The notes beneath the pieces were generated by a model that did not search any database, was not told the DNA's origin, and saw only the letters and a program-made list of their open reading frames with translations. Below are positions 44,339 through 52,751 of a DNA stretch of 64,000 nt, one piece after another. The DNA lies in assembly GCF_016834455.1 (NCBI RefSeq), contig NZ_CP069213.1, positions 2,914,501 through 2,978,500 on the forward strand, read 5' to 3'. The number at the start of each line of letters is the position of its first letter. Within the stretch, counting starts at the first letter, position 1. A program made the translations under genes and the position numbers. The DNA comes from Shewanella litorisediminis. Lineage in GTDB: Bacteria > Pseudomonadota > Gammaproteobacteria > Enterobacterales > Shewanellaceae.

Positions 44339-46053
44339 CAAAGACACTCCAAATCCGCAATATACTGCTCGGCGGTGGTGAGAATCGCGTCGCGCTGCGC
44401 CTCTTCCATCTTGTACCAGCTGCTGAAAATCATCCCGATACGGTGGTTTGCACTGAGGCGCTCAGCGTGTTTATTCATAAAGCGCCAGTACAGGCTGTTG
44501 AAGGGGCACGAACCCGGGCCACTTTTGGCCTTGATGTCGTAATGGCAGCTCTGGCAATAGTCACTCATCTTATTGATATAGGCGCCGCTGGCGGCGTAGG
44601 GTTTGGTGCCCACGATACCGCCGTCGGCAAACAGTGCCATGCCGCGGGTGTTGGGCATCTCCACCCATTCGATGGCATCCACATAGATGCCAAGGTACCA
44701 GTCGTCCACCTGTTTGGGGGCGATGTCGGTGAGCAGACAAAAATTACCTGTGATCATCAGCCGTTGAATATGGTGGGCATAGGCGTAATCCAGCGATTGC
44801 CCAATGGCATGGCGCATACAGTTCATGCGGGTATTGCCATGCCAGAAATAGCCCGGCAACCTGTTTTGAGCGCCAAGGGCGTTAAGGCCGGCATAATCCG
44901 GCATATTGGCCCAATACACGCCGCGCACATATTCCCGCCAACCAAGAATTTGCCGGATAAAGCCTTCTACCTGCGCCATATCGACAGCGCCGCTTGCTCC
45001 ATGAACGCAACTGGCCTCGTAGGTGCTGATAGCGGCATCTATCACCTCGGCCGGGTGCAGCAGTTTGCTGTTTATCGAAAAGGATAAGCGGCTGTGATAC
45101 AGGCTCCAGGCAGATGGGTGCTTTGCCGTCATCGCATCCTGGAAGCGGCCAAACAGCGGCAGACAGTAACGGCAAAAATGGTCGAGCAGTGCCAGACTCT
45201 GCTCGCGATTGATGGGCCACAGAAGTGTGTTTTTTGTGGTCTGCGATGCACTGTCAATATCAGACTCAAGTTCAGGATCTGGTTGAGTTAATGGGGCAAA
45301 GAGGTCGCCGCTGGCGCTAGCCTCGCCTGCGTTCTTGAGGGTTTGCTTCTCTCCGGGCTCAAGATGACCGATAGTAACAATGCCATGACGCTGCAGGCGC
45401 GAGACTATCTCACTGATATCATTAGCAAACAACAAGGGCTGCGGCAGGCCTGCCATATCACCCGCTTTTAACTTATTGCGGTTACTGGCATCAAAATTCC
45501 ACTGGCCACCCATTGGTTTGGCGCCATCCATCAGAATGTTAAAGCGCTTTCGCATCCGCCGATAAAAGCTTTCCATCAGAATGTGTTTGCCTTTGGGGAA
45601 GTGCGTATCTATCTCATCGAATGGCAGCAAAAAGTGCTCGCTATCCACCAGTGCAATCTGCACCCCGGGCACATCAAAGGCACCAAGCTGTGAAAGCAGC
45701 CGATATTCATCCGGACGCTGATACTCAAAGCGGCTTGCACCTGTAAGTTGCAGCACATGGGTGAGCAGCCCGGGCAAATCGGCAAACTCGGCGGTGTCGT
45801 CCAGGGTAAGGTGCAGCACCTCATGACCAGCGGCCTTGAGACACTTTGCAAAATCTGCCATGGCCGCGAAAAAGGCGCACACCTTTTGGATATGGTGGGT
45901 GACGTAGCTGTTTTCCTGCTTAAGCTCGGCGATGAGATAGAGCACGCCGTCATCACGCTGGCTGAACCAGGAATGCAGGCTGCTTAGCTGATCGCCAAGG
46001 ATCAATCGCAGAGTGTGGTACTGAAAATGCCCCTTGGGGCTTTGGGGTAACAT
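44338..46053 (-). CDS. FeS-type cryptochrome/6-4 photolyase (PhrB/CryB class)
   Basis: 571-aa flavoprotein of the FeS-BCP class, which repairs 6-4 photoproducts or senses light. Cysteines at 412, 500, 503 and 516 (NCMRHAI, YCQSCHYD, SCPFN) have the spacing 88-3-13, the same as the four cluster ligands of Agrobacterium PhrB as I recall them (350, 438, 441, 454). The N-terminus LRLILGDQLSSLHSWF fits the DASH-like antenna domain. Residues about 232-277 are an Asp/Ser/Gln-rich insertion between domains. First gene of an operon with an SDR. Confidence 0.92.
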   Translation of the reverse strand: MLPQSPKGHFQYHTLRLILGDQLSSLHSWFSQRDDGVLYLIAELKQENSYVTHHIQKVCAFFAAMADFAKCLKAAGHEVLHLTLDDTAEFADLPGLLTHVLQLTGASRFEYQRPDEYRLLSQLGAFDVPGVQIALVDSEHFLLPFDEIDTHFPKGKHILMESFYRRMRKRFNILMDGAKPMGGQWNFDASNRNKLKAGDMAGLPQPLLFANDISEIVSRLQRHGIVTIGHLEPGEKQTLKNAGEASASGDLFAPLTQPDPELESDIDSASQTTKNTLLWPINREQSLALLDHFCRYCLPLFGRFQDAMTAKHPSAWSLYHSRLSFSINSKLLHPAEVIDAAISTYEASCVHGASGAVDMAQVEGFIRQILGWREYVRGVYWANMPDYAGLNALGAQNRLPGYFWHGNTRMNCMRHAIGQSLDYAYAHHIQRLMITGNFCLLTDIAPKQVDDWYLGIYVDAIEWVEMPNTRGMALFADGGIVGTKPYAASGAYINKMSDYCQSCHYDIKAKSGPGSCPFNSLYWRFMNKHAERLSANHRIGMIFSSWYKMEEAQRDAILTTAEQYIADLECL

Positions 46054-46215
46054 CAGTTTCTGGCTCGTTCCGGCTGAGTGGGAGAGGCCACGGCGACATA
46101 CGCTTTGAATGCGTCGCTGCGAACGAGGGTTACAAGCAGCAGTTGCCGTGGCAGTCAGCTCAGATTACGCAACAGCGGCACAAAGCGATCATAAAAGCGC
46201 TACAGGGCCTGAAAT

Positions 46216-46290
46216 CCTGAAACCCAAGACACTGTTATCAGAGAAACTTAAACCCGAGACACTTAAACCCGAGACACTTAAACCAGAGAT
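46216..46290. repeat. 15-bp tandem repeat array
   Basis: Units of 15 bases: 46246-46260 and 46261-46275 identical (ACTTAAACCCGAGAC), 46276-46290 nearly so, and a degenerate pair at 46216-46245. Non-coding as far as I can tell. Such arrays vary in copy number between strains. Confidence 0.85.
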
Positions 46291-46394
46291 GCTTCGGCCA
46301 ATCCTACATCTTCCATTGGCCAACGGACGGGCTGTACCAATGGGTTGCGTCGACGTGATTGCAGATATCACAGTACAAAAATGAACGCCGGGGT

Positions 46395-46411
46395 GCACCC
46401 GGCGTTAAAGA
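46395..46411 (-). terminator. Possible short terminator hairpin
   Basis: GCCGGG-TGCA-CCCGGC-type dyad near the start of the photolyase upstream region; T-run weak. Listed because it would insulate secF or the repeats; low confidence. Confidence 0.3.
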
Positions 46412-46432
46412 CAAGGCTACTTCGCGCTGCAG

Positions 46433-47338
46433 CTATTTACCTTGCGCGCCCTGGAGCTCGTTGTCGGGGGTTTTACGATAATGCTCAGGGCTCAAACCCA
46501 AGAGCTCCGGCAGTACTGTCCCCACGGATACAGAGGAGAAGGTGCCGGTGACTATGCCGACAAACATGGCCAGCGCAAAGCCTTCCAGCGGCGCGCCGCC
46601 AAGGAGCCACAAAGCACCTACGGTAATAAGGGTGGTGCCCGAGGTTACCATGGTGCGGGAGAAGGTTTGTACTATGGCCGCATCGTTAACCTCGGTGAGT
46701 CTGGACTTGGGCCTGGCTATCAAAAGCTCCCTTATCCGGTCGGCGATAATGATGGAGTCATTGAGGGAGTAACCCAGCACCGCCAGCACTGCCGCCAGCA
46801 CAGTGAGATTGAACTCCATCCCCGTCAGCGCAAATACCCCAAGCACCAGAACCACATCATGCACCAGTGCAAAGAGCGCCCCCGCTGCGAGACGCCATTC
46901 AAAACGCAGCGACAAATAGCCCAGAATACAGAGCATGGCGATGAGGAGCGCAAGGCCACCCTGCTCGAAGAGCTCCTGCCCTACCTGGGGTGACACAGAG
47001 TCCCGGTCCAGCACCTGCATGGTGGGGTCTAGCTGCAACAAAGATTGATTAAAGTCGGCAAGGGTCTGGGTATCCAGGGTGGCCCCCATGCGAATCAAAA
47101 AGTGCCCCGGCTCAGTGGCAACCACCGAAATGCTGCCGTCACCAAGATGCGCCAGGGCGGTTTCGACCTGGTCAATCCGGGTATCGGTTGCCATGGCGAC
47201 CTCAGCAAAGGCGCCGCCGGTAAAATCCAATCCGAGGTTAAAGCCCTGGGTGGTGATCGCCAGCACAGACAGCAGCAGGGCCACGATGGAAATCAGGCTC
47301 ATCAGGTGTCTGAGCCGGGTGAGATTGAATGCTTTCAT
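46433..47338 (-). CDS. secF: Protein translocase subunit SecF (second-type copy)
   Basis: Inner-membrane subunit using proton motive force to complete Sec export. 301 aa with six membrane helices. Motifs: FNLGLDFTGGAFAEVAM in the first periplasmic part (about 32-48), then LGYSLNDSIIIADRIRELL (about 185-203) and the end helices. Two bases after secD, in one operon. No yajC or tgt nearby, unlike the usual yajC-secD-secF set, so this is probably an additional pair. Confidence 0.94.
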   Translation of the reverse strand: MKAFNLTRLRHLMSLISIVALLLSVLAITTQGFNLGLDFTGGAFAEVAMATDTRIDQVETALAHLGDGSISVVATEPGHFLIRMGATLDTQTLADFNQSLLQLDPTMQVLDRDSVSPQVGQELFEQGGLALLIAMLCILGYLSLRFEWRLAAGALFALVHDVVLVLGVFALTGMEFNLTVLAAVLAVLGYSLNDSIIIADRIRELLIARPKSRLTEVNDAAIVQTFSRTMVTSGTTLITVGALWLLGGAPLEGFALAMFVGIVTGTFSSVSVGTVLPELLGLSPEHYRKTPDNELQGAQGK

Positions 47339-47340
47339 GG

Positions 47341-49176
47341 TTATATCCTCACTGCCTTACGCTCGTCGCGGCCATAAACCCAATTGATGATGAGCCGTGA
47401 CATAAAAATACCTGTGATCATCGAAGTGATAAGGCCCAGCCCCAACGTCAGGGCAAACCCCTGAATGGGGCCATTGCCGATGGCGTAAAGCACCAGCGCT
47501 GTGATCATGGTGGTGAGGTTGGCATCCACTATGGTGCCAAAGGCACTGGTAAAACCCTTGTCTATGGCCAGAGCAAGGCTTCTGCCCTCCTTCATCTTGT
47601 CGCGGATACGCTCAAAAATCAGGACGTTGGTATCAACTGCCATACCAACGGTCAGCACCAAACCCGCGATTCCCGGCAGGGTGAGCACTGCGCCGGGAAT
47701 AAGCGCCAGCAGCCCAAGCAGCATCACCAGATTGGCCAGCAGCGCCACATTGGCCACCCAGCCGAGGCGGCGATACCACAGCGCCATAAACAGCAGGGTT
47801 GCCCCCATACCCAGCGCCAGCGCAGCAAACCCGTTATGAATATTCTCGGCGCCCAGGCTTGGACCTATGGAGCGCTCCTTCTGAATGGTCACCGGGGCCG
47901 TCATCGAACCTGCCCGCAGCAGCATGGCAAGCTCCTGCGCCTCCCCATGGCTGCCAAGCCCTGTGATGGAGAAACGGTTACCCAACTGGCTGTTAATGGT
48001 GGCAACCGAAATCACCCGGCTGTCTTTTACCGTGCCCTCGGCGCTGGCTCGGTACTCACTGTAACGGGTGGCCATTGGCTCACCGATATGGCCGCGGGAA
48101 AAGTCAGAGATGCGTTTGCCACCCTCGGTATCCAGCACAATATTCACTGCCGGTCGCCCCATTTCATCGCTGCCGGCACGGGCATCGACTATGTGTTCAC
48201 CGCCAAGAACCGGCGCAGGATTAAGCCCGATGCGGCCATCGCCAAAGGTTGTTTGCAGCGCATTGCCGCCTTCACTGAGTTCGTGAAAAGACAAGCTCGC
48301 CGTAGCGCCTATGACCCGCTTGGCGGCAACCGGGTCCTGTACCCCGGGCAACTCCACCAGAATGCGGTATTCTCCATGGCGCTGCACTATGGCCTCAGTT
48401 ATCCCAAGCTCCTGAATGCGACCGCGCATGATGTTGATGTTTTCCTTAAGGGTTTGCGACACCAGGGCAGCACGCTCTGTGTCTTTGAGGCGCACAAAAA
48501 GCGCGCCATCAACGGACTCTGTCTGCCACTGGGGATAATTGAGCACCAACCAGCTTTTAAGCTCAGCAATACTCTTTTCGGCGCCGGATAATTTCAGCGC
48601 GTCGGGATTTGCCGGAAGCCCGCTTTCATCTTTCAGCACAGCAACCGATCTCAGCCCCTTGTCTCTGATGGCTTCACGAATGGCCCCGCTCAGGGCATCG
48701 CCCTGCGCCTTGAATACAGGCGCCGTATCGACCTGCATCAGAAATTGCACTCCACCGCGCAAGTCCAGCCCGAGCTTGATGGGGGACAAACCCAGCCTGC
48801 TGAGCCACTGCGGCGCCGCAGGTACCATGGAAAGCGTAATAGCCGCCGGGTCATGGGCCTGCCTGGCCAATAACTGGCGTGCTGCCATCTGCTGATTTTC
48901 ATCGCTGAGGGTGATCTGGATGCCCTTGTCTTTGTCGCTGATGGCGGCTACGCCGATGTGGGCATCTGTGAGGATTTGCTCCGCCTGCTGCGGGCTAATC
49001 CAGGCGTCTTTACCCAGGGTCAGGGCGGCTCTTTCACCGTAAAAACTCGGCAGTGCCGAAAACGCCAGGAGTATCAGCGCCACCAGAAAGGTCAGCGCCA
49101 GCCAGGGGGTGGTTCGATTTAACGGTTTGCGGGCAACAGCGCGCCGCCCGCTGTTAAGCAGTTGATCGGTCAGCAT
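47341..49176 (-). CDS. secD: Protein translocase subunit SecD (second-type copy)
   Basis: Partner of SecF. 611 aa. An N-terminal membrane helix ([20 protein letters not shown]) and large periplasmic domain with [17 protein letters not shown] (about 135-151), then five helices with [31 protein letters not shown]-like ([17 protein letters not shown]) near residue 520. The N-terminal WKY-type motif of housekeeping SecD is not obvious. Coupled to secF. No yajC. Confidence 0.94.
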   Translation of the reverse strand: [611 protein letters not shown]

Positions 49177-49239
49177 AACATTCTCTTCTAATTTAGGTCA
49201 GGCAAAGTCCGCTGCGATTGAGCGGACCACTGATGGCGC

Positions 49240-49863
49240 TCAGGCCATGCCGGGAAGAGAAAGGTCGCGACTTTGGAGAAAGCGAAAACGCAGGTTGGAC
49301 TCTTTCCAGCCACCGGGACGCAGACTTGCGCCGCTGTGGTAGGTCAAAGGCCAATCCAGTTGAGGGGGGAACTCTGTATCGGTTCGGGGTAAGAGTGCGG
49401 GCACCTCGGGCAAAGGTAGCTCAAGCGCCAGCACATATTCGGGGGTAAAGTCCCTGAGCCACTGCGCCGAGAGTAACTGCCATCGGTAGCCCCGGGGGAT
49501 ATTAACTACATGATTATCGAGCGGTGATGGTTGCATGCCTGATGACAAAGCCGATGAGAGCCGCTCACTGCCATCCCCATTGACCTGCAACCAGGCGTGC
49601 AAAGAGGCTGGTTTACCCAGGTTCAGGTGCATGGGCACCTGTGAAAGGCTCGTTGCAGTCTGATAGCCCATTGGCGCACTGTCAGTTGACTGGTGCAGAG
49701 CCATACTGGTGAGCGGATGCTCTGCATTAGCCCCTGCAGTAAGCATCCCTGAATTCACGCCCACAGATACCGACTCTGAGGCACAGCCAGCCGCTGCCCA
49801 GCTGCCAATCGACAGAAGCAGGCACACAAACATCCATTTAAACGCGGCGTGAAGGGCTCTCAT
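49240..49863 (-). CDS. Exported protein of unknown function upstream of secD
   Basis: 207 aa. An Arg/Lys start and hydrophobic stretch (MRALHAAFKWMFVCLLLSIGSWAAAGC) form a signal peptide, with a possible lipobox AAAGC at Cys27. The rest is Ser/Leu/Pro-rich with no known motif. It lies 63 bases before secD on the same strand and might be cotranscribed; a substrate of SecDF is speculation. Confidence 0.68.
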   Translation of the reverse strand: MRALHAAFKWMFVCLLLSIGSWAAAGCASESVSVGVNSGMLTAGANAEHPLTSMALHQSTDSAPMGYQTATSLSQVPMHLNLGKPASLHAWLQVNGDGSERLSSALSSGMQPSPLDNHVVNIPRGYRWQLLSAQWLRDFTPEYVLALELPLPEVPALLPRTDTEFPPQLDWPLTYHSGASLRPGGWKESNLRFRFLQSRDLSLPGMA

Positions 49864-49945
49864 GGTTAGTGATATGGGGGCGAAGCTGAATTAATCAAGC
49901 CCACTTGCCAAAGAGTTTCAGATACAGGCCTGGACAACTCTGCCG

Positions 49946-50146
49946 CTAGATTAGCCCCTGCTCCAGCGCGGCAAAAAAGAGGTCTTCATCATCGGCAAGG
50001 CGCGCCTTCAGAGGCTCACGCAGTTCCCTCACCGCTACGGTTTCATCATCTGCTCCCTGGCAAAGCACTTGAAAGCGTTTCAAGTTGCCAAGGGTCATGG
50101 GCTGCTCAAGCAGATGTTTGGCTTCGGCAAGTTTACTCAGACTCAT
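49946..50146 (-). CDS. Small protein of unknown function, 66 aa
   Basis: Acidic helix-rich protein starting MSLSKLAEAKHLLEQPMTLG. The ATG at 50146 has a very good site (AGAGGAA, five bases), whereas the open frame to 50332 runs back through non-coding DNA. Composition is typical of the genome. No family recognised. Same strand as the exported gene upstream of secD. Confidence 0.68.
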   Translation of the reverse strand: MSLSKLAEAKHLLEQPMTLGNLKRFQVLCQGADDETVAVRELREPLKARLADDEDLFFAALEQGLI

Positions 50147-50310
50147 GGCGATTCCTCTTCTTGGGTATCCCAGCCAGTGGGACACCATCAATAGGGGCCG
50201 ACGCTCTTCCAGAAACTGCTTTGGTCCAAGCAAAACCTGCGGCCAGTGAATAATCAATAAGGTTTGTGAATAACAGTGCTTTGATAACACGCCAAATGCG
50301 GCGCGCCAAT

Positions 50311-50363
50311 AACAAAAGCCCCGACATTGCAAAGGCCAGACCAGCCATGCAACGCCGGGGCTT
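50311..50363 (-). terminator. Terminator of the chemoreceptor gene
   Basis: Long stem AAGCCCCGRCATTGCA-type: 50317-50332 pairs with 50348-50363 with G-T wobbles; on the minus strand it is followed by TTTTG. Confidence 0.75.
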
Positions 50364-50369
50364 GGGAGA

Positions 50370-52319
50370 TCAGAGCCTGAATCGCCCGACTATGCCACTG
50401 AGCTTACTGGATATTCCGCTGATGCCGTTGGCCGAATTTTGCACCTGCTCACTGCCTTGGGCATTCTTGCGGGCCAATGCACTGATTTCCTCCACGCTCA
50501 GGTTAATGGTGTTGACCACAGTGGTCTGCTCCTCGGCGGCAACTGCAATCTGGTGGTTCATATCGCGAATGGCCATCACCGAATCAGCAATCGCCCCCAG
50601 GGCAGCAATGGCCTTATTCGCCTTGTCTGACGTTTGGGTGGCCTCGGTGACACTCAGCCTCATGGATTCAACCGAACGGCGGGATTCAGCCTGCAATCGA
50701 CCAATTAAAGCCTGAATTTCAGCTGTGCTGTTCTGGGTGCGGCTGGCAAGATTCCTCACCTCATCGGCCACCACAGCAAAGCCGCGGCCCTGCTCACCGG
50801 CGCGGGCCGCTTCTATGGCGGCATTGAGCGCAAGCAAGTTGGTTTGCTCGGCAATGCCCCGAATAACGCCAAGAATGGCGCCAACGTTTTCGGTTTCTTT
50901 CTCTAGATTCTCAATAATGCCGCTCACATCCCTGATGTTATCCACCAACACCATGATGCTGCGTCGGGTGTCTTCCACAATTCCCATTCCATCCTGGGCA
51001 TGGTGATCGGCCTCAGAGGCCATTTCTGACGCGCGCTGGGCGTTTCGGGCGATGTCATCCACAGTATGGGTCATCTCCTGCATGGCTGAGGCGGTGTGCA
51101 CCAACTGATCGGCTTGAGATTCAGAGTTCACCCTGCTCTCCTGGGTTACCCCAAGCATGCCACTGGAAGACTCTCCCAGGGTTCGGGAAGCGTCGGTCAG
51201 CTCGCTGACGATACGCCGCAGATTGTCATTCATTTCGGCCATGGCCGCATAAATACCTGTACTGCCTTCGCGTTGGAAATTCTGCCCCAGGTTTCCGCCG
51301 GCAATTTCGCGGGCGATGGACGCCATTTCTCTGGGCTCGCCACCCACAGGTCGACGAATACCACGCACTACGGTGATGGCCAGCCAAATAGCCAGCAACA
51401 GCGCCGCTATGGCAACCACAACAACCGTATCTATGGCGTTTTCCCTTTCCTGCTGGGTGTGCAACCCCAGTTCATCCTGTTGCTGCTCAATCGCTTTATT
51501 GTATTCCTCGAGCACACCGGCCACGTTGGGTCCGATGACATTCAACCCCTCATTGATGCGTTTGTTCTGGTCCTGAATAATGCCGAAAACCGCTTTAAGG
51601 GCATCACGATATTGAATTCGTCCCTCATCAATACCCTGCACCTTGTCGGCAATAACAGACGCACTATCAACACTTTTAAGGCCATTAATGGTGCCGTCGA
51701 GGGCAGAGAGTTCCTGCAACGCCCGCTTATAGTCCTCTTCTCTGTTGGAAATCAGAAAACTGGCAGCAAAAAGCCGGGCAAGCATCAGTTTTTCCTGGCT
51801 CCTTGCCGCAATAAACAGGCCTTCAGCGTCCCCTTCCTGATACATGGCGGTGATCACATCGGTCACGTTTTCGCGCATTCTCAGCCCGGCAGGGTCCAAC
51901 AAATCGCGCACCACCTGATTGCGAGCGGCAAAATCGCCTGTCACGGCTTTAAAGGTGGAAGCATAGCTTTTCACCAGCCCATCGGCCTGTGCCAGAAGAC
52001 TATCCCGACCGGCATCAAGCTCCAATTCCCTGGCATTGGTAAAGTCTTGATTGAGTTCTGCTATGTTTTTCTGAAATGACTGATAAATGGCGTCGTCGGG
52101 AGTATTAAGGTATCTGAGTACATCGACCCGAGCCCGGAGCAAGGTGGCTTCAGCTTCACTGGCGGCATTTGAGCTTTTCGCCAACTGTCCATATTCGCTG
52201 AAGTTTTCGAAGCCGTCTGTCAATCCCCTGTATCCGGCCACTGTGACTACCAATAAGAGAACAATCACCACACCGAAAGAGTAATAGAGCTGCTGAGAAA
52301 GCCTCAGGCTGGAAAACAT
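50370..52319 (-). CDS. Methyl-accepting chemotaxis protein
   Basis: Membrane chemoreceptor of 649 aa. TM1 ([19 protein letters not shown], about 11-29), a ~250-residue all-helical periplasmic sensor, TM2 near 300 ([20 protein letters not shown]), HAMP-like [19 protein letters not shown], and the signalling tip [32 protein letters not shown] (motif spans about 510-541). The long helical sensor resembles the HBM type. No CheR-binding pentapeptide at the end (GRFRL). GGAG precedes the ATG. Ligand unknown; orphan from the main chemotaxis cluster. Confidence 0.92.
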   Translation of the reverse strand: MFSSLRLSQQLYYSFGVVIVLLLVVTVAGYRGLTDGFENFSEYGQLAKSSNAASEAEATLLRARVDVLRYLNTPDDAIYQSFQKNIAELNQDFTNARELELDAGRDSLLAQADGLVKSYASTFKAVTGDFAARNQVVRDLLDPAGLRMRENVTDVITAMYQEGDAEGLFIAARSQEKLMLARLFAASFLISNREEDYKRALQELSALDGTINGLKSVDSASVIADKVQGIDEGRIQYRDALKAVFGIIQDQNKRINEGLNVIGPNVAGVLEEYNKAIEQQQDELGLHTQQERENAIDTVVVVAIAALLLAIWLAITVVRGIRRPVGGEPREMASIAREIAGGNLGQNFQREGSTGIYAAMAEMNDNLRRIVSELTDASRTLGESSSGMLGVTQESRVNSESQADQLVHTASAMQEMTHTVDDIARNAQRASEMASEADHHAQDGMGIVEDTRRSIMVLVDNIRDVSGIIENLEKETENVGAILGVIRGIAEQTNLLALNAAIEAARAGEQGRGFAVVADEVRNLASRTQNSTAEIQALIGRLQAESRRSVESMRLSVTEATQTSDKANKAIAALGAIADSVMAIRDMNHQIAVAAEEQTTVVNTINLSVEEISALARKNAQGSEQVQNSANGISGISSKLSGIVGRFRL

Positions 52320-52700
52320 ACGGGATCTCCTGTTTTTTGAGTTATATAAATCCGCACACCTCCCTGACAGTCGGAATGGTTCCGCAGTGCACGACGAGAA
52401 TCAACCAACCAAGCACGCCCCGGCACCGCAATAACCCGCCAATCCTTGTTTCAATATAATTAACTAAATGTAAAGAAATAACAACGATTTGACATATACA
52501 GACACTAATACCATGTCATTTTCGCTCGGCTCTCCCCCAACGGCAACGCCCCCTAGCGGTAAGACCATACCCATCCAGGTGAACTTCCTGTGACAGGATA
52601 ACCGGCCTGCGCTTCCCTGCAGGCATGGATTACAGGCTCTGACCTTGCTTTATAAGCACAGTATTAAGGGCTTCAATCAAGCCCCCTGAAAAGCAGAAAC
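52320..52700. other. Upstream region of the chemoreceptor gene
   Basis: About 380 bases; with the carB terminator (52701-52727) it separates two minus-strand genes. I looked for a c-di-GMP riboswitch because chemoreceptors sometimes carry one, and saw no GEMM core. AT-rich patch near 52445-52480 may hold the promoter. Confidence 0.4.
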
Positions 52701-52727
52701 AAAAAAGCCACCCTGAGGTGGCTTTTT
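52701..52727 (-). terminator. Terminator of carAB
   Basis: Minus strand AAAAAGCCACC, short loop, GGTGGCTTTTTT. Confidence 0.9.
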
Positions 52728-52751
52728 CAATGGAACATAACCCTTAGGCTA

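Larger units (their letters stand above)
46054..46432. other. Intergenic region upstream of the photolyase, with tandem repeats
   Basis: About 380 bases between secF (stop 46433) and the photolyase-like gene, both on the minus strand. It holds the photolyase promoter, the 15-bp tandem array at 46216-46290, and some GC-rich stretch near 46395-46410 (CGCCGGG...CCCGGCG) that may end a transcript. The frame at 46109-46384 is a by-product of the repeats. Confidence 0.5.

Noticed and set aside
46216..46290. CRISPR-like array
   Set aside because: Units are contiguous 15-mers without spacers, so it is a simple tandem repeat.
46109..46384. Plus-strand frame with LKPET repeats
   Set aside because: The peptide repeats just reflect the 15-bp DNA array; no ribosome site or family.
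52320..52700. c-di-GMP riboswitch before the chemoreceptor
   Set aside because: No GEMM core sequence or paired stems of that class seen.
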